A stretch of DNA of 64,000 nucleotides from an uncultured Algibacter sp. (GCA_947499935.1 CANMQH010000001.1:124001-188000), one strand, 5' to 3'. Shown: positions 40,828-50,898, counted from the stretch's first letter. The notes: generated from the sequence alone by a model not told the origin. A program made the numbers and translations.

Positions 40828-43335
40828 ATGAACATAAGATTATTTATAGCCCTGTTTTTTTTCTTCGGAATATTTTCGGTTACCGCCCAAACTAAGGTTA
40901 GTGGCTATGTATTTGACGAAAGTAATCTGCCTGTGTCATTTGCTAATGTTGTTTTAAAAGGGTCTACAGTTGGTACAATTACGAACGAAGATGGTAAATT
41001 TTATTTAGAGTCTGATGATGATTGGAGCACATTAGTGATTTCCTTTATAGGTTACCAAACCGAAGAAATTAAATTAGATAAAAAAGTAAATTACAATTTA
41101 AAGTTAATACTAAAAGAAGAAACGTCGCAATTGGGTCAAGTTTTAATAGTATCTGGTAAACAGCCCAAAAAAAACAATCCAGCTATAGATTTACTCAGGA
41201 AAATTTGGGCAAACAAACGTAGTAATGGCCTCAAACAATTTAAGCAATACGAGTATGATAAATACGAAAAAGTAGAGTTTGATATTAATACCATAGATAG
41301 TGCGCTTATAAAAAGCAAACTTTTTAGAGGTATGGAATTTGTGTTTGATCAAGTAGATACTTCTAGCGTAACAGGTAAAACGTATTTGCCTATGTTTATA
41401 AACGAAGCTGTTTCTAAAGTATATGGCGATAATGTAGTTAATAAAAAGAAAGAGGTTTTAGAAGGGAACAAAAATTCAGGATTTAGTGATAATCAAGTCA
41501 TAATAGATTTTGTAGATGATTTATATTCAGATTTTAATGTTTATGATAATTACCTAAAGTTTTTTGATAAAAGCTTTGTGAGCCCACTTTCTAGAACAGG
41601 AATTAACACTTATAACTATGTGTTGTCTGATAGTGCCTTTGTTGATAATAAATGGTGCTATAATGTTATTTACTACCCGCGACGAAAAAACGAACTAACT
41701 TTTAAAGGTGATTTTTGGGTAGCAGATTCTACGTATGCTATTAAAGAAATAAATTTACAAGCATCAAAAAGTGCTAATATAAATTGGGTAAAAGAAATTT
41801 ATATAGAACAAGAATTCGAGGTTTTAAATGATTCTTTGTTTCTTGTAAAACGTGATTATATGTTGTCTGATTTTGCATTCAACAAAAAAGAAAAATCTCG
41901 TGGTGTCTATGGTAAGCGAACAACGTTGTACAATAATTATAAATTTGATATAGAAAAAGATAAAAAATTCTATGAAAAGGAAGTTAATAATTATGATAAA
42001 GATGTTTACGACAGAGATGCAACCTTTTGGAAAGAAAACCGTTTAGAAGCTCTAAATAAAGACGAGCAGGGCGTTTATAAAATGTTAGATACCTTAAAAA
42101 CTGTAAAAAAGTTTAAACGTCTTTATAATCTAGGAAGTGTTTTAGCTTCTGGGTACATAGAATTAAATGCTTTGCCTTTAGATTATGGGCCTATCTTTTC
42201 TACTTTTGGTTTTAATGAAGTAGAAGGATTACGACTTCGTGCCGGAGGTAGAACTTATTTTGGTAGAAATGACCTTTGGAGATTGGAAGGTTTTTTAGCT
42301 TATGGTTTTAGAGATAATAAGTTTAAATATGGTATTTCAGGAAAATGGTTAATTGATAAAAAGAACCGATTAATTCTTTCAGGTGGTAATCGAAGAGATG
42401 TAGAACAAATAGGAGCTAGTTTAACCAATTCTACAGATGTTTTGGGTAGAAATTTAGCATCATCATCGGTTGTTGGTACAGGTGCAAACGATAAGTTAAC
42501 GACAATTAATTTAACGAGTTTGGCTATTGAAGCTGAGCCATTAAGAAATGTGATTTTTAGATTAGGCGGAAGCTATAGAACATTAGAGTCTGCATCGCCA
42601 ACATTTAGTTTAGACTATAATACACCAACAGGTCTAGAGTCTGAAATTAAACAGTACGAAACAAGCTTTTCTGTTAATTATTTGCCTAAACGAAAAATGA
42701 CAGGTTATGGTGTAGAGCGTAGAGTAGCAAATGATGGTTTTCCTAGTTTGTTTGCACAGATTAGTAGAGGCGATAAAGGTATTCTTAGCAGCGATTTTAA
42801 TTATACTAAGCTTCAGTTTTCATATACTCAACCATGGCAAGTTGGTGGTTTTGGTCAATTAACAACTACCATAGAGGCAGGTAAAACTTTTGGAGAAGTA
42901 CCACTAGGTTTACTTAGTGTCATTCCTGGAAATCAAACATATTTCTCTATTTATAATACATTTTCTCAGCTGGATTTTTATGAGTTCGTATCAGATACTT
43001 ATACGTCGTTTCATTTAGAGCATAATTTTAACGGACGATTGTTTTCTAGAATTCCATTTCTTAAAAAACTAAATCTTCGCGAGATTGTAAGCGTTCGTGG
43101 TGTTTGGGGTGAGATTTCGGACGAAAATATAAGACTTAACGATACAGGTTTGTCTAATGCTATTCCATTAGTGGCTCCTTCTACAGACCCTTACTACGAA
43201 TATAGTCTCGGTATAGGTAATATTTTTAAAGTTTTTAGAATAGATTTTAATTTTAGAGGAAACTACAAAAACGAAGTCACTTATCCAGATGCTAGGAAAT
43301 TTGGAATTACAGGCAGTTTTGGATTTTATTTTTAG
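40828..43335 (+). CDS. DUF5686 / carboxypeptidase-like regulatory domain outer-membrane protein
   Basis: An 835-residue protein with a signal peptide (1-20, ending SVTAQ). A CarboxypepD_reg-like beta domain follows (about 22-105: KVSGYVFDESNLPVSFANVVLKGSTVGTITNEDGKFYL), then a long DUF5686 region with many aromatic beta-strands ending in NFRGNYKNEV...FGITGSFGFYF, consistent with an outer-membrane barrel that ends in Phe. The family is common in Bacteroidota and its function is not settled. No promoter is visible between the pdhB terminator and the start, so it may depend on read-through or on a promoter inside pdhB. Confidence 0.85.
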   Translation: MNIRLFIALFFFFGIFSVTAQTKVSGYVFDESNLPVSFANVVLKGSTVGTITNEDGKFYLESDDDWSTLVISFIGYQTEEIKLDKKVNYNLKLILKEETSQLGQVLIVSGKQPKKNNPAIDLLRKIWANKRSNGLKQFKQYEYDKYEKVEFDINTIDSALIKSKLFRGMEFVFDQVDTSSVTGKTYLPMFINEAVSKVYGDNVVNKKKEVLEGNKNSGFSDNQVIIDFVDDLYSDFNVYDNYLKFFDKSFVSPLSRTGINTYNYVLSDSAFVDNKWCYNVIYYPRRKNELTFKGDFWVADSTYAIKEINLQASKSANINWVKEIYIEQEFEVLNDSLFLVKRDYMLSDFAFNKKEKSRGVYGKRTTLYNNYKFDIEKDKKFYEKEVNNYDKDVYDRDATFWKENRLEALNKDEQGVYKMLDTLKTVKKFKRLYNLGSVLASGYIELNALPLDYGPIFSTFGFNEVEGLRLRAGGRTYFGRNDLWRLEGFLAYGFRDNKFKYGISGKWLIDKKNRLILSGGNRRDVEQIGASLTNSTDVLGRNLASSSVVGTGANDKLTTINLTSLAIEAEPLRNVIFRLGGSYRTLESASPTFSLDYNTPTGLESEIKQYETSFSVNYLPKRKMTGYGVERRVANDGFPSLFAQISRGDKGILSSDFNYTKLQFSYTQPWQVGGFGQLTTTIEAGKTFGEVPLGLLSVIPGNQTYFSIYNTFSQLDFYEFVSDTYTSFHLEHNFNGRLFSRIPFLKKLNLREIVSVRGVWGEISDENIRLNDTGLSNAIPLVAPSTDPYYEYSLGIGNIFKVFRIDFNFRGNYKNEVTYPDARKFGITGSFGFYF

Positions 43336-43353
43336 GGAATATGTTTATTTTAT

Positions 43354-43564
43354 AACGTGAGTTCGATATATTGTTATCTGACAATCCGTTATTTAAAAAT
43401 AAAAATAGGAGAAATGTGTCATTCCGAACGAGGCACGAGGAGGAATCTCATCTTTCTGAGATGTCTCGTCGCTCATGTCTTCGCTCTGTCGACATGACAA
43501 ATCACTGTTTTTTTTCAGAAATATAAATGCTATTGTTTATTGAATTTTATATCGAACTCACGTT
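43354..43564. mobile_element. MITE-like element with 17-bp inverted ends and REP-like core
   Basis: The left end 43354-43370 is the exact reverse complement of the right end 43548-43564 (AACGTGAGTTCGATATA). Inside, 43417-43499 is a second palindromic unit with TGTCAT / ATGACA ends, a TCTCATC..GAGATG hairpin, and a GTCATTCCGAACGAGG motif related to the dyad at 12054. There is no coding capacity. This is the architecture of a nested non-autonomous repeat; no transposase is visible in the window. Confidence 0.7.
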
Positions 43565-43584
43565 GATAGTTTATATCACAATGG

Positions 43585-44067
43585 TTATTGTGATACGTTT
43601 TGATTAGAAATTGTAATAAACTCAAAAGACCAAGTATCTCCATTTTTGTATTTTTTGTTAAAATTAGGAGGATGAATTCCTGCGTAAATCATTCCAGCAG
43701 CTGGTATCGTTAATAAAAAGGCCGTAGAATTAATGAGTAAACCAATTAATACACCAAAACCAGCAGCAATAACGCCTCCATAAAGAAAGATTCCACCACT
43801 AAGAACAGATACTAAAAGCGGATGGCGTTTTATGCCTTGTATCTCCGTTAATAAAAATGATTGATTATCTAAAAAAAGCATGTTATCTTTAATACTAAAA
43901 CGACCAGAAACTTTTTTGCCATCTACGGTTTCAATTTTTATTCGTTTGTTTTCTTTGATAATGATTTCTTTTTTAGAAACCTGATTTGTGATTTTAATAG
44001 CTTGTCCTTGAGCAAGTACAATATTAGAAACGAGTAAGCTAAAACTTAAAAGTATTAATGTTTTCAT
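43585..44067 (-). CDS. Hypothetical secreted/membrane protein
   Basis: A 160-residue protein I do not recognise. A signal peptide (1-19, ending VLAQ) is followed by an about 60-residue beta-rich domain (IKITNQVSKKEIIIKENKRIKIETVDGKKVSGRFSI, then FLLTEIQGIKRHP) and two hydrophobic segments (about 85-130). The first domain looks like a small beta-barrel with a GKKVSGRF turn, resembling domains in other Bacteroidota envelope proteins of unknown role. It stands alone between the MITE-like repeat and the LysR gene. Confidence 0.6.
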   Translation of the reverse strand: MKTLILLSFSLLVSNIVLAQGQAIKITNQVSKKEIIIKENKRIKIETVDGKKVSGRFSIKDNMLFLDNQSFLLTEIQGIKRHPLLVSVLSGGIFLYGGVIAAGFGVLIGLLINSTAFLLTIPAAGMIYAGIHPPNFNKKYKNGDTWSFEFITISNQNVSQ

Positions 44068-44199
44068 AGATGTTTTTTCTAGGTATTACAATTTATAAAA
44101 GATTACATAAAATCTACTGTTTTTAAAAAGGCATTTAATAATATTTTTCATAAAGTTAAACGTTTGTTTTGTATGTATGGTTCAAATAAAAAAGAACCT

Positions 44200-45093
44200 C
44201 TATATTTTAAGGTGTTTTACTAAATTCAAAACATCAGTTAGTATTGGATTTCTATTCATTTTGTTCCAAACAATAGACAAATCTGTACGTTGTTTAATCA
44301 TGTCCAATTCAATAAATTTCACTTTTTCTTTGGTATCCAATGTCAATGATTTTGGAACAATAGAAATACCAAAATTATTTTCAACGAGTTTATAGATAGA
44401 GCTAGAATGTATAGTAAGATGCGATACTGATGGCGTAAAACCAGCATCTTCGAATATTTGAATGACTTTTTCGTAATATGATTTACTGTATTCGGGATCA
44501 AAAAGGATAAAAGAGTCATCTTTAAATTGAGACAATTTTTTAAAATTTAAAGTGTCAATAGGATGATTTTTAGGTAAAACCAGACAAAATGTGTCTTTTA
44601 AAACAGGTTTAATTTCTATATTATTTGGTACGCGTTCTAATCTTACAAAGCCCAAGTCTACATCAAAATTTAATAAACCATCAATTTGTTTTTGGTTATC
44701 CATTTCCTTTAAATTGAAAACAATATCTGGGTTTTCTTTTTTAGATTGTAATAATAAATTAGGTATAATTTGTTGCATAGCAGAGCCAACATAACCTAAT
44801 TTTAGCTGTCCCTTTTTACCTTGATGTAATAAGTGCGCATGATTAAATGTGTCATCAAGTTGTTTTACATATATAGATAATTCTCTTTTTAAATAGGTGC
44901 CTGCTTTAGTTAATTCTACTTTTCTATTATGGCGTTCAAAAAGTAAAATACCTAAATCTTCTTCCATTTGTTTTATTTGTCTACTCAAACCTGGTTGAGA
45001 TATATAAAGGCGTTCTGCCGCTTTTCTAAAATGCAAATCTTCTGCAACGGCTAAAAAATAATGGATATGGCGTAATTCTAATTGATAACTCAT
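44200..45093 (-). CDS. LysR family transcriptional regulator, likely controls hut genes
   Basis: A 297-residue LysR protein. The N-terminal winged helix is LRHIHYFLAVAEDLHFRKAAERLYISQPGLSRQIKQMEEDLGILLFERHNRKVELTKAG; the effector domain follows (about 90-297). It is transcribed away from hutH with an 81-base shared spacer, the usual arrangement when a LysR protein regulates its divergent neighbour. The likely inducer is urocanate or histidine, which is inference; Hut regulation in other groups uses HutC or HutP, so this would be a different solution. Confidence 0.9.
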   Translation of the reverse strand: MSYQLELRHIHYFLAVAEDLHFRKAAERLYISQPGLSRQIKQMEEDLGILLFERHNRKVELTKAGTYLKRELSIYVKQLDDTFNHAHLLHQGKKGQLKLGYVGSAMQQIIPNLLLQSKKENPDIVFNLKEMDNQKQIDGLLNFDVDLGFVRLERVPNNIEIKPVLKDTFCLVLPKNHPIDTLNFKKLSQFKDDSFILFDPEYSKSYYEKVIQIFEDAGFTPSVSHLTIHSSSIYKLVENNFGISIVPKSLTLDTKEKVKFIELDMIKQRTDLSIVWNKMNRNPILTDVLNLVKHLKI

Positions 45094-45143
45094 AGGTATT
45101 AATACTTGATTAAAATAGTCTTTTTAAGCATTAAAAATAACAA

Positions 45144-45151
45144 TAACTTTG
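45144..45151 (+). promoter_or_regulatory. -7 box TAACTTTG for the hut operon
   Basis: An exact TAnnTTTG match 23 bases before the hutH ATG, within the LysR-hutH spacer, where the regulator would be expected to bind. Confidence 0.45.
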
Positions 45152-45174
45152 GAGTAATCCATTAATATATTAAA

Positions 45175-46668
45175 ATGACTTTTAATTACGGTTTCGATAG
45201 ATTGACAGTTAATAAACTAATTAAAATCTCAAAAGGAGGCTTAAAAGGTATTTTATCTAGCCAAACGATTGAGAAAATAAACAGTTGCAGACAGAAGGTA
45301 GAAACTATGGCGGGCTCTAATAAAGCTGTCTATGGTATAAATACAGGTTTTGGACCATTGTGTGATGTCCAAATTACACCTAATGAAACTAATAAATTAC
45401 AAAAAAACCTATTGATTACGCATGCCGTTGGTGTTGGTAATCCTATAGATAAAGCATTGTCTAAAATCATGATGATTTGTAAAGTACATGCATTATGCCA
45501 AGGGTATTCTGGAATACGTTTAAAAGTTATTGAACGTATTTTGTTTTTTATAGAGCACGATTTAATTCCTGTTGTACCAGAACAAGGCTCGGTAGGCGCT
45601 TCTGGAGATTTGGCGCCATTATCTCACTTGTTTTTACCATTATTAGGCGAAGGCGAGTTTTGGGATGGAGATACCATAATGTCTGCTCGCAAAGTTTTAG
45701 ACAAGTATAAACTACAGCCTATTGTTTTAGAAGCTAAAGAAGGCTTGGCTTTAATTAACGGGACACAGTTTATTTTGGCTCATGCCGTTATAGGATTGTA
45801 TAAAATGAAATATTTGTTAGACTTAGCCGATGTTGCTGGCGCTATAAGTATAGAGGGCTATAAAGGTAGTGCTTCGCCATTTAAAGAAGCTTTGCATGTA
45901 ATTAGGCCATTTCTTGGGGTTATAAAAGTAGCTAAACGCATGCGCATGCTTTTTAAAAACTCAAAAAACATCATGTCGCACGAAAATTGCGAACGTGTAC
46001 AAGATCCATATTCCATGCGTTGCATCCCACAAGTGCATGGTGCTTCAAGAAGTGCTTATATGCATTTAAAAGATTTGGTGAAAATAGAGTTGAATGCAGT
46101 AACTGATAACCCAATTGTTCTTACAGATACCGAAGCTATTTCTGGTGGTAATTTTCATGGTCAACCTCTGGCCATGGCACTAGATTATACTTCTATAGCA
46201 GCTTCAGAATTAGGGAATATTTCAGATAGAAGATGTTATTTGTTAATAGAAGGCAAGTTTGGATTACCTCGCTTATTAACAAAATCTGGTGGATTAAATT
46301 CTGGTTTTATGATTCCTCAATATACTACTGCGGCCTTGGTTACCGAAAATAAATCGTTGTGTTTTCCGCCTTCGGCAGATAGTATTCCAACATCTTTAGG
46401 TCAAGAAGATCATGTGTCTATGGGAAGTATTTCGGGACGAAAATTGAATCAAATTTTAGGGAATTTAGAAAAAATACTAGCTATAGAACTTATGTATGGT
46501 GTTCAAGCACTAGAGTTTAGACGACCAAATACATTTTCAAAACTCATAGAAACCAATTTTAAAATTATTAGAAAAAAAGTTAAAAAACTTGAAGAAGACA
46601 GACTTTTAAAAGATGATATTAATGCTATGATTGGTATGGTGAAAAATAGGATTATCAAAGTAAAATAA
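45175..46668 (+). CDS. hutH: Histidine ammonia-lyase
   Basis: A 497-residue HutH. The self-made MIO cofactor arises from Ala142-Ser143-Gly144 within GSVGASGDLAPLSHL. YGINTGFGPLCDVQI supplies the active-site Tyr, and QDPYSMRCIPQVHGASR and NGTQFILAHAV are also family blocks. It removes ammonia from L-histidine to give urocanate, the first step of histidine breakdown. First gene of hutHUIG, divergent from the LysR regulator. Length is normal. Confidence 0.97.
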   Translation: MTFNYGFDRLTVNKLIKISKGGLKGILSSQTIEKINSCRQKVETMAGSNKAVYGINTGFGPLCDVQITPNETNKLQKNLLITHAVGVGNPIDKALSKIMMICKVHALCQGYSGIRLKVIERILFFIEHDLIPVVPEQGSVGASGDLAPLSHLFLPLLGEGEFWDGDTIMSARKVLDKYKLQPIVLEAKEGLALINGTQFILAHAVIGLYKMKYLLDLADVAGAISIEGYKGSASPFKEALHVIRPFLGVIKVAKRMRMLFKNSKNIMSHENCERVQDPYSMRCIPQVHGASRSAYMHLKDLVKIELNAVTDNPIVLTDTEAISGGNFHGQPLAMALDYTSIAASELGNISDRRCYLLIEGKFGLPRLLTKSGGLNSGFMIPQYTTAALVTENKSLCFPPSADSIPTSLGQEDHVSMGSISGRKLNQILGNLEKILAIELMYGVQALEFRRPNTFSKLIETNFKIIRKKVKKLEEDRLLKDDINAMIGMVKNRIIKVK

Positions 46669-46677
46669 AGTAACGTA

Positions 46678-48675
46678 ATGACATTTAAAGAACACATATT
46701 ACAAGGTATTCCAAACGAGCTACCTAAACCTAAAGCATACCCCAAGGATATAAACAGGGCGCCAAAACGTAAAGACATACTTTCTGTAGACGAAAAGCGT
46801 TTGGCTATTAGCAATGCATTACGATATTTTCCCAAAATCTGGCACAAAACATTAGCTGTTGAATTTGCTAATGAGTTGCAAGAGTACGGACGTATTTACA
46901 TGTACAGGTTTAAACCAGATTATAACATCCATGCTAGAGCTATTAGTGAATACCCTGCTAAAAGCCAACAAGCAGCAGCTATTATGTTGATGATTCAAAA
47001 TAATTTAGATCCTCTAGTAGCACAACATCCCGAAGAATTAATAACGTATGGTGGTAATGGTGCTGTGTTTCAAAACTGGGTGCAATATGTATTAACTATG
47101 CAGTATTTGGCAACCATGACAGATGAGCAGACTTTACACATGTATTCTGGACACCCTATGGGATTGTTCCCTTCTTCAAAAGAAGCTCCAAGAGTTGTCG
47201 TTACTAACGGCATGATGATTCCTAATTACTCTAAACCAGATGATTGGGAAAAGTATAATGCATTAGGTGTAACGCAATATGGACAGATGACAGCAGGGTC
47301 GTATATGTATATAGGCCCTCAAGGTATTGTGCATGGTACAACCATAACAGTAATGAATGCGTTTAGAAAAATTTTAAAAAAAACGGAAACGCCAGCAGGT
47401 AAAATATTTTTAACCTCTGGTTTGGGCGGTATGAGTGGTGCTCAACCAAAAGCAGGTAATATAGCAGGTTGCATAACCATCTGTGCCGAAATAAATCCTA
47501 AAGCAGCAAAAAAAAGGCATGAACAAGGTTGGGTAGATGTTTTAATTAAAGATATTAAGGTTTTAATAGAACGTGTAAAGCAGGCGCAAGAATATAACGA
47601 AGTGGTTTCCATAGCTTATATAGGTAATGTTGTTGAGGTTTGGGAACGTTTTGATAAAGACAATATATTTATCGATATTGCTTCAGATCAAACCTCTTTG
47701 CATATACCATGGACGGGCGGTTATTATCCAGTAGATTGTTCTTACGAAGCATCTAATGTTTTAATTAGAGAGAACCCTAAATTATTTAAAGAGAAGGTAC
47801 AAAATTCATTAAGACGTCAGGTTAATGCCATAAATAATCATACTAAAAAAGGGACTTATTTTTTTGATTATGGGAATGCTTTTTTATTAGAAGCTTCTAG
47901 AGCAGGCTCCGATGTTCTTGCTGAAAACAATATTGATTTTAAATATCCATCATATGTGCAAGATATTTTAGGACCTATGTGTTTCGATTATGGTTTTGGA
48001 CCATTTAGGTGGGTATGTGCATCTGGAAAACCTGAAGATTTAGATAAAACAGATTTAATTGCTGTAAAAGTATTAGAAGCTATTATGGCTAGTTCACCAA
48101 GTGAAATTCAATTGCAAATGCGTGATAATATCACGTGGATTAAAAATGCTAAAAAGAATAACATGGTAGTAGGCTCGCAAGCACGTATATTGTATGCTGA
48201 TGCCGAAGGACGTATTAAAATAGCTAAAGCTTTTAATGATGCTATTGCTCAAGGAACCATAGGAGCGGTTATTTTAGGAAGAGACCATCATGATGTAAGT
48301 GGTACAGACTCACCATATCGCGAAACTTCAAATATTTACGATGGTAGTAAGTTTACGGCAGACATGGCTATACATAACGTTATAGGAGATAGTTTTAGGG
48401 GAGCAACATGGGTGTCTATCCACAATGGCGGCGGTGTAGGATGGGGAGAAGTTGTTAATGGCGGATTTGGATTACTTTTAGATGGAACACCAGAAGCAGA
48501 GATGCGTTTAGAACGCATGTTGTTTTACGATGTAAACAATGGTGTAGCAAGAAGAAGTTGGGCTAGAAACGACGAAGCTCAATTTGCTATTAAAAGAGAA
48601 ATGAAACGTTCGCCAAATTTAAAAGTAACACTGCCAAATATTGTAGATGAACAGATTTTAAAAGACCTATTTTAA
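46678..48675 (+). CDS. hutU: Urocanate hydratase
   Basis: A 665-residue HutU. Family blocks include YGGNGAVFQNWVQYVLTMQYLATMTDEQTLHMYSGHPMGLFP, YGQMTAGSYMYIGPQGIVHGTT, the NAD-binding FLTSGLGGMSGAQPKAGNIAGC, and CFDYGFGPFRWVCASGKPEDL. It uses tightly bound NAD+ to hydrate urocanate to imidazolonepropionate. It is about 100 residues longer than the enzymes of Pseudomonas or Bacillus and closer in length to the animal form, with extra N-terminal and internal segments. It follows hutH by nine bases. Confidence 0.96.
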   Translation: MTFKEHILQGIPNELPKPKAYPKDINRAPKRKDILSVDEKRLAISNALRYFPKIWHKTLAVEFANELQEYGRIYMYRFKPDYNIHARAISEYPAKSQQAAAIMLMIQNNLDPLVAQHPEELITYGGNGAVFQNWVQYVLTMQYLATMTDEQTLHMYSGHPMGLFPSSKEAPRVVVTNGMMIPNYSKPDDWEKYNALGVTQYGQMTAGSYMYIGPQGIVHGTTITVMNAFRKILKKTETPAGKIFLTSGLGGMSGAQPKAGNIAGCITICAEINPKAAKKRHEQGWVDVLIKDIKVLIERVKQAQEYNEVVSIAYIGNVVEVWERFDKDNIFIDIASDQTSLHIPWTGGYYPVDCSYEASNVLIRENPKLFKEKVQNSLRRQVNAINNHTKKGTYFFDYGNAFLLEASRAGSDVLAENNIDFKYPSYVQDILGPMCFDYGFGPFRWVCASGKPEDLDKTDLIAVKVLEAIMASSPSEIQLQMRDNITWIKNAKKNNMVVGSQARILYADAEGRIKIAKAFNDAIAQGTIGAVILGRDHHDVSGTDSPYRETSNIYDGSKFTADMAIHNVIGDSFRGATWVSIHNGGGVGWGEVVNGGFGLLLDGTPEAEMRLERMLFYDVNNGVARRSWARNDEAQFAIKREMKRSPNLKVTLPNIVDEQILKDLF

Positions 48676-49919
48676 TGGCTACATTATTCAAAAACATTAA
48701 AGAATTAATTCAAGTTAGGAGAGAGCCTGTAACTTTTGTTTCAGGGAAGGATATGAATAATTTACCAACTATTAAAAATGCGTTTTTAGTAGTTGTAAAT
48801 GGCTTTATAGCTGATTTTGGTAGTATGGATAATTGCCCTGAAGAAAATTTTAGTAAGATTGTTGATGCTAAAGATAAAATGGTATTACCCGCTTGGTGCG
48901 ATTCGCATACGCACATTGTTTATGCGGGAAACCGAGAAGGCGAATTTGTAGATAGAATAAAGGGTATGACGTATACCGATATCGCAAATAAGGGTGGTGG
49001 CATCTTAAATTCTGCTAAAAAACTACAAGAAACATCAGAAGATGATTTATACAATCAAAGTAAAGTTCGGTTAGAAGAGATTATGACATTAGGTACTGGA
49101 GCTGTTGAGATAAAATCTGGATATGGCCTTACTGAAGATTCAGAATTAAAAATACTTCGTGTTATTAAAAGGCTAAAAAAAAACTATAGTATTTGTATAA
49201 AGTCTACATTTCTTGGCGCTCATGCGATACCAAATGAATACAAAAACAACAAGAAAGGATATTTAGAGGTGTTGATTAATGACATTATGCCAAAAATAGC
49301 AAAAGAACAGTTGGCAGAGTATATTGATGTTTTTTGTGAAACAGGATATTTTTCAGTCAGTGATACTGAGTTGCTTTTAAAACATGCTAAAAAATTTGGA
49401 TGGATTCCAAAAATTCATGTTAATCAGTTTACCGCTATGGGTGGTGTTCAGGCAGGAGTAAAATACAATGCGTTATCTGTAGATCATTTAGAGGTGATGA
49501 GAGATGAAGATATTGAGGTTCTAAAAAATACATCTACAATGCCAGTAGCCTTGCCTGGTTGTTCTTATTTTTTAAGTATTCCGTATACGCCTGCCAGAAA
49601 AATGATTGATGCCGGTTTACCATTAGCCCTCGCAACAGACTACAATCCAGGTTCGGCGCCTTCAGGTAATATGAATTTTGTGGTAGCTACAGCTTGCGTT
49701 AAAATGAATATGACTCCAGAGGAGGCTATAAATGCTGCAACTATAAATGGAGCATATGCTATGGGCTTAGAAAATAAATTGGGAACAATAACTAAAGGAA
49801 AATGGGCTAATTTAATTATAACGAAACCCATAAATTCATATGATTTTATTCCGTATTCTTTTGGGAATAGCGTCATAGAAAGTGTTTATATAAAAGGTGT
49901 AGAAATTAAAAACAACTAG
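48675..49919 (+). CDS. hutI: Imidazolonepropionase
   Basis: A 414-residue amidohydrolase. The metal-binding DSHTHIVYAGNREGEF is followed by VEIKSGYGLTEDSELK, HAIPNEYK, KIHVNQFTAMGGV, VDHLEVM and the metal Asp in ATDYNPGSAPSGNM. It opens the imidazolone ring to formiminoglutamate. Its ATG overlaps the hutU stop by one base (TAATG), so translation is coupled. Confidence 0.96.
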   Translation: MATLFKNIKELIQVRREPVTFVSGKDMNNLPTIKNAFLVVVNGFIADFGSMDNCPEENFSKIVDAKDKMVLPAWCDSHTHIVYAGNREGEFVDRIKGMTYTDIANKGGGILNSAKKLQETSEDDLYNQSKVRLEEIMTLGTGAVEIKSGYGLTEDSELKILRVIKRLKKNYSICIKSTFLGAHAIPNEYKNNKKGYLEVLINDIMPKIAKEQLAEYIDVFCETGYFSVSDTELLLKHAKKFGWIPKIHVNQFTAMGGVQAGVKYNALSVDHLEVMRDEDIEVLKNTSTMPVALPGCSYFLSIPYTPARKMIDAGLPLALATDYNPGSAPSGNMNFVVATACVKMNMTPEEAINAATINGAYAMGLENKLGTITKGKWANLIITKPINSYDFIPYSFGNSVIESVYIKGVEIKNN

Positions 49920-49929
49920 TTTTTTAAGT

Positions 49930-50898
49930 ATGAGTGCAGTGTATAAATCAGGAGAGAATAAAAATTGGACAGGGAGAAAAACCAACCCTAAGCTGGGAAG
50001 TCAATATTGGTATCAAGAAATAGAATGTTTAGATGTTAATGATATTACAGAGAAGATGTTTCCTCATGTAGGGTTAATAGGTTATGTATGTGATGAAGGT
50101 GTTAGAAGAAACTTTGGTCATGTGGGCGCAAAGCATGGGCCAAAAAGTATTAGAGATGCTTTAGCGAAATTACCATGGCATATTAATGATAAAACTATTG
50201 GAGATTTTGGAGATGTTATATGTATTGATAATGATATGGAATCTTGCCAAGAGGTCTTTTCAAAAAGTATTAGTAGTTTAATTACTCAATCTGTTTTTCC
50301 TATAGGTTTAGGAGGCGGTCATGATATGGCTTACGCGCATTTTAATGGGATTAAAAATGCGCAAAAAAATAAGCGCATTGGTATTATTAATTTTGATGCC
50401 CATTTTGATTTAAGACCTGTTGAGACAGAATCTAACTCAGGTACACCTTTTAATCAAATTATTTCAGAATATAAAAAGGAAAATAAAACGGTTGATTATT
50501 TTGCAATAGGTATTCAAAAACAATCGAACACAAAGCAACTTTTTGATATCGCTTTGCAAGACAATGTAGCTTTTGTATATAATGATGCTTGCCATGTTTC
50601 ACAAGTGGCTATGGATGATATAAAGCAAAAATTATTATCCATTATACAAACTAACGATTACTTATATATTACTATAGATTTAGATGGTTTTTCTTCTGCT
50701 TATGTAAAAGGTGTTAGTGCACCTTCTCCTTTAGGGTTTTCGCCTCAATTTGTATTTGAAATGTTAGCGTTTTTATTAAAGACAGGTAAAGTTATATCGT
50801 GCGATATTGCAGAGTTAAACCCTAATAAAGATATTGATGGGCAAACCGTAAATTTGGCTTCGAAACTAATAGATTTTATAGTGAGGCATTTGCCTTAA
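49930..50898 (+). CDS. hutG: Formimidoylglutamase
   Basis: A 322-residue arginase/agmatinase-fold enzyme. Mn ligands are recognisable in GLGGGHDMAYAHF (His and Asp), IINFDAHFDLRP (two Asp and His) and LYITIDLDGFSSAYVKG (Asp-x-Asp). It splits N-formiminoglutamate to glutamate and formamide, completing the four-step pathway. Last gene of the operon, ten bases after hutI. Its final 23 bases overlap the 3' end of the convergent sulfatase gene, so the two transcripts are antisense at their ends. Confidence 0.93.
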   Translation: MSAVYKSGENKNWTGRKTNPKLGSQYWYQEIECLDVNDITEKMFPHVGLIGYVCDEGVRRNFGHVGAKHGPKSIRDALAKLPWHINDKTIGDFGDVICIDNDMESCQEVFSKSISSLITQSVFPIGLGGGHDMAYAHFNGIKNAQKNKRIGIINFDAHFDLRPVETESNSGTPFNQIISEYKKENKTVDYFAIGIQKQSNTKQLFDIALQDNVAFVYNDACHVSQVAMDDIKQKLLSIIQTNDYLYITIDLDGFSSAYVKGVSAPSPLGFSPQFVFEMLAFLLKTGKVISCDIAELNPNKDIDGQTVNLASKLIDFIVRHLP

